A stretch of 64,000 nucleotides of DNA from Miscanthus floridulus (taxonomy: Eukaryota > Streptophyta > Magnoliopsida > Poales > Poaceae): NCBI RefSeq assembly GCF_019320115.1, contig NC_089586.1, forward strand, positions 3,992,804 to 4,056,803. The letters run 5' to 3'. The notes beneath the pieces are model-generated. The model ran no database searches, was not told where the DNA came from, and saw only the letters and a list, made by a program, of their open reading frames with translations. Shown here one piece after another: positions 1 to 9,989 of the stretch. Numbering within the stretch: the stretch's first letter is position 1; each line of letters starts with the position of its first letter. A program made the position numbers and the translations under genes.

Positions 1-1180
1 TGAATCTGAGTTGTTTGATAGAACCGTATACCTCTCCTTTTGTAGCCCCCGAGCATATATCCGGGTTGTTTTGTTTAGGAAGAACTCGGAAGCAGGGTTT
101 TGGCATATTCTCTGGTAGTCTGCTGTTGTCAGATGTAGCTGTATGGTGGTGGTTGAGTTTGAATGCCTTTTGTTCACTGGTTGTACTATATCGGTATATT
201 CTTCTGAATATGCCCGTCTTCGAGTATTGTTCCCTCTCGCCTGAGTCTTCCATTATTGAGTCCTGTCTTTTCACTGTGTCCTTTATTAGTCTTATTTTAT
301 TGGTACTCCTAGTCCATGTACACCACTCCTTTGATCTATAAATACCCTCCCGGAGTGCTTGCTTTCATCCATTGAACATTCTGTTGAAATCTTTGTGATC
401 ACTAACATGGTAGTTTGTGAAGTAGAGCAGCCCCCGGGCATGTTCCGTAGTTCTTGTGTGTCTTGTTGTAGTTGGAGGAGGTCTTATGATAGGGATTAGA
501 GGTAGGCAAATCCCGGGGCAGCAATGTACCATGATGTACGTGACGGTAGTCGGAGGAAGTCTTGTGATGTGGACTTTGTTCCTTTATCTGGTAGTTCTGG
601 GTTGATCTTCGTCGCCTGTCTTGAGACTGTCTGGTGTAGATCAACACCATATCCAGCATCACATCGGTCTTGGGTAGACAGAAGCCTGCCGGCCTTCTCT
701 GCTCCATGTTGTCCTGCCGTGCTGCTGATTTCCGCCTTGGATGCACTGCGTCCGTCCTTTGAAGAAAACAGTGTAGCCGATGGTGGTTTGTCCTTCCAAG
801 TAGCAATTTGGGACACATAGTTGTTCCAGAGCCCAGCCGTGTCCGTGTTCTTCTTTGCTACTTTGCTTTTCATGGTACCGAGTACGTTGGGTCTTGTAAG
901 ATTTGTAATCTTCTATTTTTGAAGTCGCTTGTAATGGAAAGAATCTTTGTCTTCTGAGTTGTTATTTACTTTTCTAGTGTAGTTCTGGTTGTTCATGATA
1001 TTCCCGAGTTCTTTTCGTAAGAACCGAGTTCTTATGTTCCTTGTGAAGTTGCCCTTCTTTTCTTCTTTGTTGACGGGTTGTTCTTGCAGTTATCTGATAG
1101 CTCCGCAGTAGTGTTGGATGGATAAGTCTAAAATCCGCCTGTTGAATTGTACCGTTGTGTGGATTTGTGCCCTCCATCAT
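1..1180. mobile_element. Tat-like gypsy non-coding region (fragment)
   Basis: No convincing gene is visible; the overlapping ORFs on both strands at about 402-873 share no family features. The stretch contains the polypurine-like motif AGCCCCCGAGC and, from about 380 to 600, a block similar in order and wording to 12950-13130 (GAAGTAGA then CCCCCGGG, then AGGTCTTGTGATAGG-type phrases). The second block lies beside a recognisable LTR, so I read both as the non-coding region of related Tat-type gypsy elements. The rest of this element would lie left of the window. Confidence 0.5.
336..344 (+). promoter_or_regulatory. Candidate TATA box (CTATAAATA)
   Basis: CTATAAATA is followed by CCCTCCCGGAG and a pyrimidine-rich stretch. 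The homologous segment at 12881 has TATAAAAACCCTCCTGGCG in the same place, so the motif is kept between two diverged copies. It may be an internal promoter of the element. No transcript evidence is available. Confidence 0.4.
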
Positions 1181-1263
1181 TTTAGCTGTGTCGGTAAATG
1201 GACCGTTGCATTCTCACACGGTGCTTTAACGGGCCTGGTGGCCATTTTTAACGCTGTAAACTC

Positions 1264-1272
1264 TATTTAAAG
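1264..1272 (+). promoter_or_regulatory. Candidate TATA box upstream of the gypsy-type ORF
   Basis: TATTTAAAG lies about 150 bases before the ATG at 1419 and is followed by a CT-rich leader, as expected for a plant promoter and 5' UTR. This is inferred from position and composition only. Confidence 0.35.
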
Positions 1273-1418
1273 ATCCTTCATCTTCTTTTTCTTTACTGCC
1301 TTTCTCTTGCCTTCAAACCCTAGCTCTCAGTCATCCGCCGTCGCCATTGCCGCCGCCATCTTTAGCGCCGCTGTCTAAGCTTTCTCTTCCCCTAGCCGCT
1401 TTTTTCCTCCGTTACTAT

Positions 1419-1898
1419 ATGGGTAAGAAGAAAACCACAAGCAAGTCCCAATCTTCCTTCGTGGATGAGGAGTCTTCACTCTCTGTGATTGAAAATTAGG
1501 AGTTTGTTGCCATGAGGGCCACCCAGAAGTCTTGGCCGACTCCGACAACCACCGAGGAGCAGCTCCGCGAGCTTATCAGCGACGTCTTGATCTAGAGCAA
1601 GGCCATTGCTGAATGGAGAGTTCCAGGCGAGCATCGGGTCCCTGCTCCAGGTCCTGGTGAGATCGTCCTTTTTGTCTCTTTCATTCGTGCTGGACTTTGC
1701 CTTCCCGCCTCTTCTTTTCTTCATCAATTTCTCAGCTATTTTGGGATTTGCTTGAACCATCTTGCTATCCAAATAGGAGTATTTTTTCTCCAAAAAAGTA
1801 CAAAAAAGTACATACCACGCAAAGATCTCACAAAGCGCTATACGGTTTCGCTTAAGAAAGCACTCGGACGACGCTTGTTTCTGCTCAACGAGACTTGA
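1419..1898 (+). pseudogene. Gypsy-type transposon ORF (PF04195-like), copy 1, broken
   Basis: One frame starts at the ATG at 1419 (MGKKKTTSKSQSS) and can be followed to a TGA at 1896-1898, interrupted by TAG at 1497-1499 and TAG at 1593-1595. The segment reading SWPTPTTTEEQLREL, then GEHRVPAPGPGEIVLF and LCLPASSFLHQF, resembles the N-terminal part of the plant 'putative gypsy type transposon' domain (PF04195), found in extra ORFs of Tat-lineage retroelements. After about 1797 the frame runs into sequence that elsewhere (12260-12380, inverted) precedes an LTR, so the C-terminal half of the domain is missing. The second TAG is CAG in the duplicate copy at 2335, so it arose after the duplication. 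The family call is from recognition and was not searched. Confidence 0.6.
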
Positions 1899-1947
1899 AG
1901 GAACAAGACGGGGCTTTCAGAACTCAACCATGAAGTGCTCGGGGGCT

Positions 1948-2314
1948 TGTCGGTACGGGACCCACAAGATACCCCACAAGAAAGGAAGAAGACCTAGTCC
2001 AATTAGGATTCTTCTCCTGTAATCTTAGTAGTAGTATTACTCTGTAATCCTACTAGAAACTATCATTGTAAACCGACCAGGATTCTGGCCTCCTGACTAT
2101 ATAAAGGAGGGCAGGGCACCTTGAGTCGGGAGTTCAAGAGAGCAATTGTACGACACAATGCTTTACAATCAATCCCACGCAAAGGCTAACACCGACTGGA
2201 CGTAGGGCTATTACTTGATCTGCGATCGAGGGCCTGAACCAGGATAAATCGACTGTCTCTTACGTTAACCATCGAGTTCTGCATACACTGAAACCCGAAC
2301 ATACTGCCCCGGGT
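1948..2314 (+). repeat. LTR fragment, plus orientation, truncated at its 3' end
   Basis: It starts TGTCGGTACGGGACCC directly after a polypurine tract (CTCGGGGGCT). It contains a TATATAAAGGAGGG promoter at about 2097-2110 and is cut at the duplication junction 2314/2315 before its terminal CA. Confidence 0.6.
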
Positions 2315-2334
2315 AAAATTAGGAGTTTGTTGCC

Positions 2335-2721
2335 ATGAGGGCCGCCCAGAAGTCTTGGCCGACTTCGACAACCACCGAGGAGCAGCTCCGCGAGCTTATC
2401 AGCGACGTCTTGATCCAGAGCAAGGCCATTGCTGAATGGAGAGTTCTAGGCGAGCATCGGGTCCCTGCTCCAGGTCCTGGTGAGATTGTCCTTTTTGTCT
2501 CTTTCATTCGTGCTGGACTTTGCCTTCCCGCCTCTGCTTTTCTTCATCAATTTGTCAGCTATTTTGGGATTTGCTTGAACCATCTTGCTATCCAAATAGG
2601 AGTATTTTTTCTCCAAAAAAGTACAAAAAAGTACACACCACGCAAAGATCTTACAAAGCGCTACACGGTTTCGCTCAAGAAAGCACTCGGACGACGCTTG
2701 TTTCTGCTCAACGAGACTTGA
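2335..2721 (+). pseudogene. Gypsy-type transposon ORF (PF04195-like), copy 2, truncated
   Basis: This is the duplicate of 1512-1898. Here the frame is open for 128 codons from MRAAQKSWP to the TGA at 2719-2721. It shows the same TTTEEQLREL and PAPGPGEIVLFVSF segments. It lacks the first part present in copy 1, because the LTR fragment at 1948-2314 is joined directly upstream, and it lacks the C-terminal half of the domain. The last 40 or so residues (from about LQKSTKKY) are translated pre-LTR sequence, not family sequence. It is very unlikely to be a functional protein. Confidence 0.55.
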
Positions 2722-2770
2722 AGGAACAAGACGGGGCTTTCAGAACTCAACCATGAAGTGCTTGGGGGCT

Positions 2771-3168
2771 TATCGGTACGGGACCCACAAGATACCCCGC
2801 AAGAAAGGAAGAAGACCTAGTCCAATTAGGATTCTTCTCCTATAATCTTAGTAGTAGTATTACTCTGTAATCCTACTAGAAACTATCATTGTAAACCGAC
2901 CAGGATTCTGGCCTCCTGACTATATAAAGGAGGGCAGGGCACCTTGAGTCGGGAGTTCAAGAGAGCAATTGTGCGACACAATGCTTTATAATCAATCCCA
3001 CGCAAAGGCTAACACCGACTGGACGTAGGGCTATTACTCGATCTGCGATCGAGGGCCTAAACCAGGATAAATCGACTGTCTCTTACGTTAACCATCGAGT
3101 TCTGCATACGCTGAAACCCGAACATACTGCCCCCGGTACCCCCAGCTGTCGATGTTCGACCACCGATA
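2771..3168 (+). repeat. LTR, plus orientation (398 bp)
   Basis: It begins TATCGGTACGGGACC after the polypurine tract CTTGGGGGCT and ends CGACCACCGATA. A start TGTCGG with end CACCGACA is usual in this LTR group, so both ends look mutated by one base. A TATATAAAGG promoter lies at about 2920-2930. The LTR forms the left arm of the inverted pair centred near 3160. Confidence 0.65.
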
Positions 3169-3176
3169 GCCTGCCA

Positions 3177-3550
3177 TGGGGGTACCCGGGGCAGTATGTT
3201 TGGGTTTCAGCGTATGCAGAACTCGATGGTTAACGTAAGAGACAGTCGATTTATCCTAGTTCAGGCCCTCGATCGCAGATCGAGTAATAGCCCTACGTCC
3301 CGTCGGTGTTAGCCTTTGCGTGGGATTGATTATAAAGCGTTGTGTCGTACAATTGCTCTCTTGAACTCCCGACTCAAGGTGCCCTACCCTCCTTTATATA
3401 GTCAGGAGGCCAGAATCCTGGTTGATTTACAATGAGAGTTTCTAGTAGGATTACAGAGTAATACTACTACTAAGATTACATGAGAAGAATCATAATTGGA
3501 CTAGGTCTTCTTCCTTTCTTGCGGGGTATCCTGTGGATCCCATACCGACA
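3177..3550 (-). repeat. LTR fragment, minus orientation (inverted partner)
   Basis: Read on the minus strand it starts at 3550 with TGTCGGTATGGGATCC and runs to about 3177, where it lacks the last 30 or so bases of the LTR. It is the reverse complement of 2771-3143 with scattered mismatches. The two arms are separated by about 33 bases. No internal element sequence of its own follows on the right. Confidence 0.7.
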
Positions 3551-4674
3551 ATCCCCGCCTCGCCGCCTGTCGCGAGGGGCCAGCTCACTGTCGTGCCAGT
3601 GCATCGCGCTAGCTCATCGGCGACCGCGATTCAAGCCCGCTCTAGTCCCCTGCAAGCGAAGGGTGGAGTGGAGAGCAGGGGTGGGGGCGGCGGTCCGGCG
3701 GAGGAGGCAGAGGGGAGAGGGGACGAGCGTCGCCCACGAAGCTTCGTGATGGCTCCGGTAAAGGCCTAGATTGAGGGTTGATTTCAATAAAGTTCGAGGG
3801 CTTTTTTGAACAAAAAAAACTAAGAGGTCTGGACTACGGGTTGATTTGATTAAAGTTCAAGGTTTGCTTTGCAAAAAGACCGGGCCTCGCATGATCTGGG
3901 CCGTCCGTGCAGCCGATCCGATGGCCGGAAAAAGCGAGCGATGTGGCCACGCTGCCTGGCCCTCTTTTGGTAGTAGGATTCATATGGTAAGATAGGCATC
4001 CCTTTGTCTTCCCAGAAAGAAGAAGAAATGGGTAGGATACATGATATGAACTGTGGACTGTGGTATGTGGAGAAGAGAAGCGAGAAAACTTGCAAAGTCA
4101 GCGGTTGACAATTGCGCAATGGGAAAAACGAAAGAAAACGGTCGCACCGCACATGACATGACACCGCCGGACCCACGCAATGACGCAAGGCGCGTCTTCA
4201 CCGTCCCAAAATATCTGTCGTTTTCACTTTCGAGAAATAATTTTAACAAAATATATATTAAAAATATTAATATTTATGATATATAATTAGTATCATTAGA
4301 AAGATTTTTGAATCTAGTTTTTTAATAAATTTATTTGAAGATATAAATGTTGCACGTATTTTTTTACAAATTGAGTTAAATTTACGGCACGGAAACAAAA
4401 GCGACAGATAATTTGACATGAAGGGAGTAACGAGCAAGCTTTTGATGCTCAGCTGAATGCAAATGCTCTGGCGCCGCACTGTTCATCGCTCGTCGATCGA
4501 GACTAGAGACACGAGAGTGGAGACTTTGCTGCCCTTCCCGAATTCTCGACGGATCGGAGGCGAACAAACAAATGATTCCCTCCGCGCCGCCGCCGATGCT
4601 TTTAGATAAGGAAATCTGACACGCTGACGCTGCGGGTCTGGCGGGCTGAACTGCTGGACTGAAAACTTTGGGTT
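3551..4674. other. Unassigned intergenic sequence
   Basis: 3551-3770 is GC-rich and open in two forward frames, with no domain. 3780-3880 has two similar TTGATTT...AAAGTTC..GG phrases. 4200-4400 is AT-rich. No gene, RNA or element boundary could be supported. Confidence 0.4.
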
Positions 4675-5026
4675 TCTAGATGGAGTGGCACTTGTCAACG
4701 CAGGCGTTGTTGCTTCGTATGGAAGGACGACCAAAGAGTCGCAGGTTGGAAAAGTCGAGAAAATGTCAAAAGGCTACAATGACAAGACATTGTTGGAGGG
4801 TCGCGAAATCCATCAACAAGTTTACTAGAGCATTTTCGTCTGTTTTTTTTTCCTGCATGCAAACGTCAGTCTGTTCTCAAATGAAACCTCACTACGCTAG
4901 AACTACGACTCTTTGGTCGTTGCGTACTTGTGGAGTACTTCCTTTAATTTGAGCTCTATACATACTTCCACGACGAAAGCAACGCCTGACTGGGTTGACC
5001 AGTGCCACTCCATTTCTCCATCTAGA
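4675..5026. mobile_element. Fold-back / MITE-like element with long inverted ends
   Basis: The left end, TCTAGATGGAGTGGCACTTG, reappears inverted at the right end as AGTGCCACTCCATTTCTCCA followed by TCTAGA. Inner arm segments also pair: GACCAAAGAGTCG at about 4730 against CGACTCTTTGGTC at about 4908. The left arm lacks about 50 bases present in the right arm. There is no coding capacity. The superfamily is uncertain; long terminal inverted repeats would fit a Mutator-derived MITE. Confidence 0.6.
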
Positions 5027-5270
5027 GGGTGTTTAGGCGGGTGAATTTTGGATTTTGGGTTACTATAGTATTTTCGTTTTTATTTGACAATTAGTGTTCA
5101 ATCATGATCTAATTAGGCTCAAAACGTTCGTCTCGCGATTTCCAACCAAACTGTGCAATTAGTTTTTTTTTCCGTATATACTTAATGTTCTATGCACGTA
5201 TCACAAGATTCGATGTGATGGGTACTGTAGCACTTTTTTGGAATTTAGCCCGGCAACTTAAACACGGGCC
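5026..5270. mobile_element. MITE (PIF/Harbinger-like), TSD TAG
   Basis: Termini pair as AGGGTGTTTAGG against TTAAACACGGGCC, and 3-base TAG repeats flank the element (5023-5025 and 5271-5273). Internal phrases such as TTTGACAATTAGTG, TCTCGCGATTT and CAATTAGTTTTT are shared with the MITE at 10573-10805. A 3-base duplication suits PIF/Harbinger-type MITEs. It is inserted exactly at the end of the fold-back element on its left. Confidence 0.65.
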
Positions 5271-5802
5271 TAGAAAGTTTTCACTCCAGCAGTCCAGGGC
5301 AGCGGTCCCGCGGCCGGCCAGTTGCGTATCCGATTCCCATACCATACCGAAAGCGTCGGCGACGAGGGAGGCATTTGTTTCTTGCCTTGGTCTCCAACTC
5401 CAATTCTCTCCGTCGGGATCGGCAGGAAAATCTACACTCTAGACCGATGAACAATGCGGTGACAGGCACGGATCGGAGCGAATCACCTGAGCTGAGCATA
5501 GGCATGCCGCAATGCACGACACATCGTGGTGGTGACGACGGCAGCATCTAAATCTTGGGCGTTTACGTAGCGACGAAGTTTTTTATTTCTCGAATACGTA
5601 AAAAGTTTGCGCATCTTCGTGTTAAGTCGGAGAAGTGTTTTACAATGCCGCTAGGGAGTGCAAGGTTTTATAGTTAACGTTCAAACCAAGGTATACCGCC
5701 AAACCAAGGTACCAACCAAGCGTATAAGAAGCAGGTACACCCCCGCACCTCTGGACCAAGAGCAAAAATCTAGGAGTAGACGAGTAGTATTGGTCACGAG
5801 CT
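5271..5802. other. Unassigned intergenic sequence
   Basis: No domain, repeat end or RNA gene recognised. A GTATAAGAA motif at about 5728-5736 lies roughly 70 bases before the small ORF at 5803 and could be its TATA box. Confidence 0.3.
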
Positions 5803-6054
5803 ATGGACCGGGCCCTTCCGCTCCTCCTCGCCGCCGCCAGCTGTGTCAACACCACCGTCGTCGGCACCGGAGAGCGCGCGCCTTGGCCCGTCGCTCTCGC
5901 CGCGTCGGCGCGCAGTGAAAGAAGTCGCGCGGCTCCGGCGGGCGGCGGCTGCATGCCGTCCCCGCGCCCCCAAAGCCCTGCGACGACTGCGCACATAAGG
6001 GCTTTCCTTTCACCAGCTGCTGCAGAACACAGACAACAAGCTGCTCGAGGTTGA
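5803..6054 (+). CDS. Hypothetical small secreted-type peptide (diverged paralogue)
   Basis: An 83-codon ORF begins MDRALPLLLAAASC, a short hydrophobic N-terminus that could act as a signal peptide, followed by CVNTTVVGTGERAPWPVALAA. That segment resembles the product encoded at 9990-10136 (CINVAVPGGAPWPAALAA) at both protein and base level. Downstream of ALAA the two differ, and this copy becomes Ala/Arg/Pro-rich, perhaps after a frameshift. A TATA-like GTATAAGAA lies about 70 bases upstream. I do not recognise the family. The similarity between the two loci is the only argument for coding, so this may be a decayed copy. Confidence 0.35.
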   Translation: MDRALPLLLAAASCVNTTVVGTGERAPWPVALAASARSERSRAAPAGGGCMPSPRPQSPATTAHIRAFLSPAAAEHRQQAARG

Positions 6055-6621
6055 AGACGATTCGTAAACCGTCGGATGAGGATCCGACGGTTGGAGTAGT
6101 AGACATATTTGCTTAGCGCCTGCCAATCGCTGTCCAGGGTATTTAAAACGGCTCTCGTCAACGTTGCTGCGTGCGTGGTACTTAAACAAAATAGGGAAGA
6201 GACATATAGATCAATGATAATTGTCGTTGTCAAGTCTTTAACGTTGTCAATAACTAATTTAATGGAGTGTCAAAGCCGTGGTTTTTGGTAGTAGGTGGTA
6301 GCACGGCCACATGGTGCGTGGCTACTGGGCATGCTAGCCAGAGATAGTTTAGTTTGTACCAAATCTGACGATTATTGACGGGAGAATTTGTCGTCCAAAT
6401 TCTTTTCTTCGCCATAAAGCAAAGCTTATTACAACCCATTCACAGATCACAGGTCACTGTGACACTGCCAACAAACCGCCCATATTTTCAACGCGCGCGT
6501 GGTAAAACTAAAATTGGAATTATAAGCCATGGGATATATGCGTTGCTGCTCAGGTTTTCTTTTTTCGACGAGTCTGTTCATGGGGTGATCGATAAAAGTC
6601 AATCAGTGAAGGTAACGTTAA
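6055..6621. other. Unassigned intergenic sequence
   Basis: No gene or element boundary recognised. TTCGACGAGTCTGTT at about 6562 recurs at about 6735, so part of the following repeat may extend into it. Confidence 0.3.
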
Positions 6622-6760
6622 TACTCCCTCCGGTGGTCATGAATACTTATGGTGTTTGATGAAGAAGGGTTTGGTCAAACTTTGATTATTGATACCTTTT
6701 CAAACTTTGGTCAAACTTTGATTATTGATACCTTTTCGACGAGTCTGTTTGATGCATGAA
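6622..6760. repeat. Partial Stowaway-type MITE with internal duplication
   Basis: CTCCCTCCGGTGG at 6624 after TA resembles the Stowaway terminal sequence CTCCCTCCGT. No matching inverted end was found. Inside, about 30 bases (TTTGGTCAAACTTTGATTAT and the following GATACCTTTT) occur twice, at about 6671-6700 and 6708-6737. Confidence 0.4.
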
Positions 6761-6909
6761 TACTATAGTATTTTATTATACTTGTATATATACTAGCGCA
6801 TATTAATTTTTTATTCGATTTAAGGTTGTTAGATGCATTTCTTTTGTATTATTATTATTCTCAAATTTTAGATAAATGCAAATATTATATTTTGTGTATT
6901 TTTTATATC

Positions 6910-7065
6910 TGGCTTGCGAACTTAACGAGCCAGCTCGAGCTTTTAACGAGTCGAGCCAAGCTAGCTTTCTGGCTCGTTAGGATAACGAGCCGAGCCGAGC
7001 TAGCTCGTTATCTTAACGAGCCAGAATGAGCCGAGCCAAAACGAACCGAGCCGGCTTGTTATCCA
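6910..7065. repeat. Interspersed GAGCCGAGC/GCTCG motif repeat
   Basis: Many copies of AACGAGCC, GAGCCGAGCC and their complements GCTCGTTA and GGCTCGTT are packed here, giving strong potential to fold. Similar arrays occur in other grass intergenic DNA (from memory). No ends or target duplications were found. Confidence 0.5.
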
Positions 7066-7245
7066 GGCTTAGCTATAACCAATGCAAGCGTGGCCGGTTG
7101 GGGGTTGCTTCCCCCCTATATATCAACTATCGCACAAACCTCAAATAATCAAAGTTGTGTAAGCACAACGTTGAGGAAGATGCATGGGTTGGGCCTAGTG
7201 TTGTGCATGATACATTGATGATGCCATATTCACATGTCAACAACT

Positions 7246-7362
7246 GCCCTTTTCGCTTGCTTTATAAGCCGTACTTTTTCAGCCAACGAATAATATTTTT
7301 CTCTCACACCAAATCAGCCAACGGTACTTTCAGTCATGGTTTATCAGCCAAACAAACAGGGC
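7246..7362. mobile_element. Short MITE (about 117 bp)
   Basis: The left end GCCCTTTTCGCTTGCTTTAT pairs with the inverted right end TTATCAGCCAAACAAACAGG followed by GC. The interior carries CAGCCAACGAATAATATTTTT and TTTCAGTCATGGTTTATCAG, familiar from a very common grass MITE of this size. No target duplication was resolved. Confidence 0.65.
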
Positions 7363-8016
7363 AAACAATGACAAACATCTGTAGGTTCTAAATGTTGGTC
7401 CAAAATAAAAGGAGAGTATAGCACTTTGCTCATATCCATGGGCCTAAATCTGAGACTAGTAGGCCAGAGGCCCAAGAATGATCAACCAAACGATCCTGTC
7501 CAAGCCTTGACCACCGAGTTTAATTGGGACAGAAATTCCTCGGTACCCTCCGCTCGGGAAGAAGAGTTCCTTTTAAAAAATAGTCAAGTACCAATTGTGA
7601 CGCATCATCGTGCAAAGCAGCCAGATTTCACAGAATCTACTGTTCAACAAGAGATGTGCGACATGGAGAAGAAGCCACAAGAGTACCGTGGTCAAATGAT
7701 TTAAGAATTACTTTAGACTGTTTCTATATAATGGTTAAGGTGATACAAATTTTGATACTATTTTCTAAAAGTTAGTTAAATTTAAAAAAATTACTAGTTT
7801 CTAATTTTTTATTTGCCGTCGTAGTGTATGATTTTCACCTAAACTTTACTTTACGACTCTCTCTCTCTCTCCATCTCAAGTTGTGGAGTGCAAATACCAA
7901 ATTTTAAAAGACCGGAAATAATATAACATGGTTGGCACGCAAATAAACAAATATCATGGACTTGAAAAGAAAAGAACAATAGGAATAACTTTGTGCAGGA
8001 CTCTAGAAAACGTATA
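7363..8016. other. Unassigned sequence with one open frame
   Basis: A 92-codon plus-strand frame (7426-7704) holds no recognised domain and may be a relic of a transposon ORF or chance. A CT microsatellite lies at about 7856-7872. Nothing else could be supported. Confidence 0.3.
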
Positions 8017-8276
8017 GGGCATCTTTGGATCTTATTCTCATGGAGAGAATATGGATTCTAGTTCTAGATAGTGAATGTAAAATTTGGATTCTAGATAAAA
8101 AAAAGAGTGTTTGGATCTCATTCGCATAGTGATTATTGCTTTTACATTGTGCAAATCTTCAAACAGTAAGTTTAGGATAGATAGTTCAAATTCTAAAATC
8201 TCATTCCACAATCCAAGTGTTTAGATTTTTTTTTTTTCATCGCATTCTCAATTTACTTAGGAGATCCAAACTTGAC
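8017..8276. mobile_element. MITE with GATC-containing inverted ends
   Basis: GGGCATCTTTGGATCTTATT at the left pairs with GAGATCCAAACTTGACC at the right. A second near-terminal copy, GTGTTTGGATCTCATTC at about 8108, lies inside. The element is AT-rich, about 260 bp and non-coding. The superfamily is not determined. Confidence 0.5.
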
Positions 8277-9989
8277 CATAGTATACATGCATGGCGGCAT
8301 CTCAGTCGCCTCTTAATCCTCTACATTATAGTTGCTACAAGAAAATATTTCGTAACAGTACTTGTATCCATGGTTAATGGAAGTCATGCAAGCAAGACAA
8401 GTGAGGCCCCTAAAAGATGCATATAATTTGTGGCTTGTAGCCTTGTAGTCATAACTTGTACAAGGACTTGCAATTCTCGTTTGACTTTTCAATGTAAAAT
8501 AAAGAGGATCGGACCTTTTCAGGAGATAACTGGCGCGTACATTTTCTTAAACCACTTGCCCACCCCAACAAAAAAACCCCACTTGTAATCAAAAGCAATT
8601 GACATCTCGATCATCCACTTGTAATCAAAAGCAATGGATATCTCGATCATCGACTCGTAGTTAGAAAGAGCTTGGCCTAGTTGGTAACATGCGACATGCC
8701 TTTGAATTTTAGGACAGCTCATCACTACTTTTAAGCAGACACAACATGCACTTTTTCTTTGTATGTACCGAATTCGAAGTACTATATTCAAGGACATCTC
8801 TATGTATCCAACGTACGAAACCTGTTCTATCCTGGTTCCCATTCCCATTTTGCTAATCTACAATAAAGATCAAACACTTGGAATAATGGAGATACAAATT
8901 AATTAAGGGTACAATCGCAACTTTATTATTCCACATATTGTACAACAGGACGTGAAAACCAAATACAAACTTCTTGGTGAACAAACACTAATACAAGCAA
9001 ACACTTAGTTTGAGAACACCAATACAAACATTCAATTCAAAATATAACTACAAGTAGCGTGGATAAACAGTGGAGTTCATGACTAGTTCTCTACTCTTGA
9101 TGCGCCATTCGAGTCAGGGCGAGAACATCAGACTTGTTGACCTGTCCTTTTCTTGGTTCAAACTTTGAACCTTGCAAGCGGGCTAGTGCATGAATCTACT
9201 ACTTATAGGTTTAACTATATATATGGGTTGCTGCAGATTGTCCGTCCACAAAATTTAAACTTATATATGGGTTCACGTACAAGTCGGCCGGCTGTCCCTC
9301 CACCAACTCTGAGTACTGGTATAGTATATATCATCACTGATGAATTTGCTGATTATACTATCATTGACGCGTTGCCCTTAATTACGTACCATAGCTAGTT
9401 TTGACGAATGGATTGGATCGAACCGAACCATGCGGGATCAGGAAGCGGGGGAGGAGCAGATGGAATCTTCTCCCGGCGAGGCAATTAATTGTGGTTTCAT
9501 ATGCATGCGGCTGCTGCCATGGCCGCTTTCCTGCAACGGATCAACAGAATGATTAGGGAACTTGCAATTATCCAGGCTAGTAGAGCCTAACTCAAATCAA
9601 AAGTAATCAAATCCGATCCTAAAAAGAAGTACGGGCAAAGAAAGCTGTTTGGAGTACGTATTCCAAAGGGGAGAAGAGAACACGGAAGCTGGGAATCAAT
9701 CGATCGAGGTAGCCCCGCGTATGGCGTATCCATGCTGACTGCAGGTCTCCGTCCGGCCCGAAGCCTCCGATATGGATTTCACGTTCATGGCAGGCGGCGG
9801 CGTCGACGATGGCATGGCCCTCGTAATAACCAAGTGGCGGCTGGAGAAGCGACCGGCGTGGACGGTGACCGGCGCGAGCGGAAGAAACTTAGGCGAGCTG
9901 GGGGCGGGGGGAGTCAAAGGAGAACACTGACGGTGATGGATCGCGGGGACGACGTGGGCAGCCGGCAGGAGACGCGTTGGTGTTGCGGA
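8277..9989. other. Unassigned intergenic sequence with a 36-bp direct repeat
   Basis: At 8581-8616 and 8617-8652 a 36-base unit starting ACTTGTAATCAAAAGCAAT is tandemly repeated with two mismatches. At 9772-9933 a 53-codon plus-strand frame (MDFTFMAGGGVDDG) overlaps the region beyond the small peptide ORF; I see no support for it. No other features recognised. Confidence 0.35.

Larger units (their letters stand above)
1492..3137 (+). repeat. 823-bp tandem duplication (two copies)
   Basis: Bases 1492-2314 recur at 2315-3137. Landmarks keep a constant offset of 823 (for example AGAGCAAGGCC at 1594 and 2417, and the LTR start at 1948 and 2771), so I see no net indel between copies. Each unit carries the truncated ORF, the pre-LTR segment with the polypurine tract, and most of an LTR. 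The second copy continues past the break to the LTR end. Scattered substitutions show it is not an assembly stutter. Confidence 0.85.

Noticed and set aside
402..873. Overlapping ORFs of 98-138 codons
   Set aside because: Three overlapping frames on two strands in gypsy non-coding sequence, with no family features.
5640..6233. 197-codon minus-strand ORF
   Set aside because: It is antisense over the GC-rich small-peptide region, has no domain, and several other frames there are also open.
7426..7704. 92-codon plus-strand ORF as a host gene
   Set aside because: No recognisable domain, no promoter or splice context, and MITEs on both sides. Chance or a transposon relic is as likely.
8519..8848. 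109-codon minus-strand ORF
   Set aside because: It contains the 36-bp direct repeat translated twice, and there is no other support for coding.
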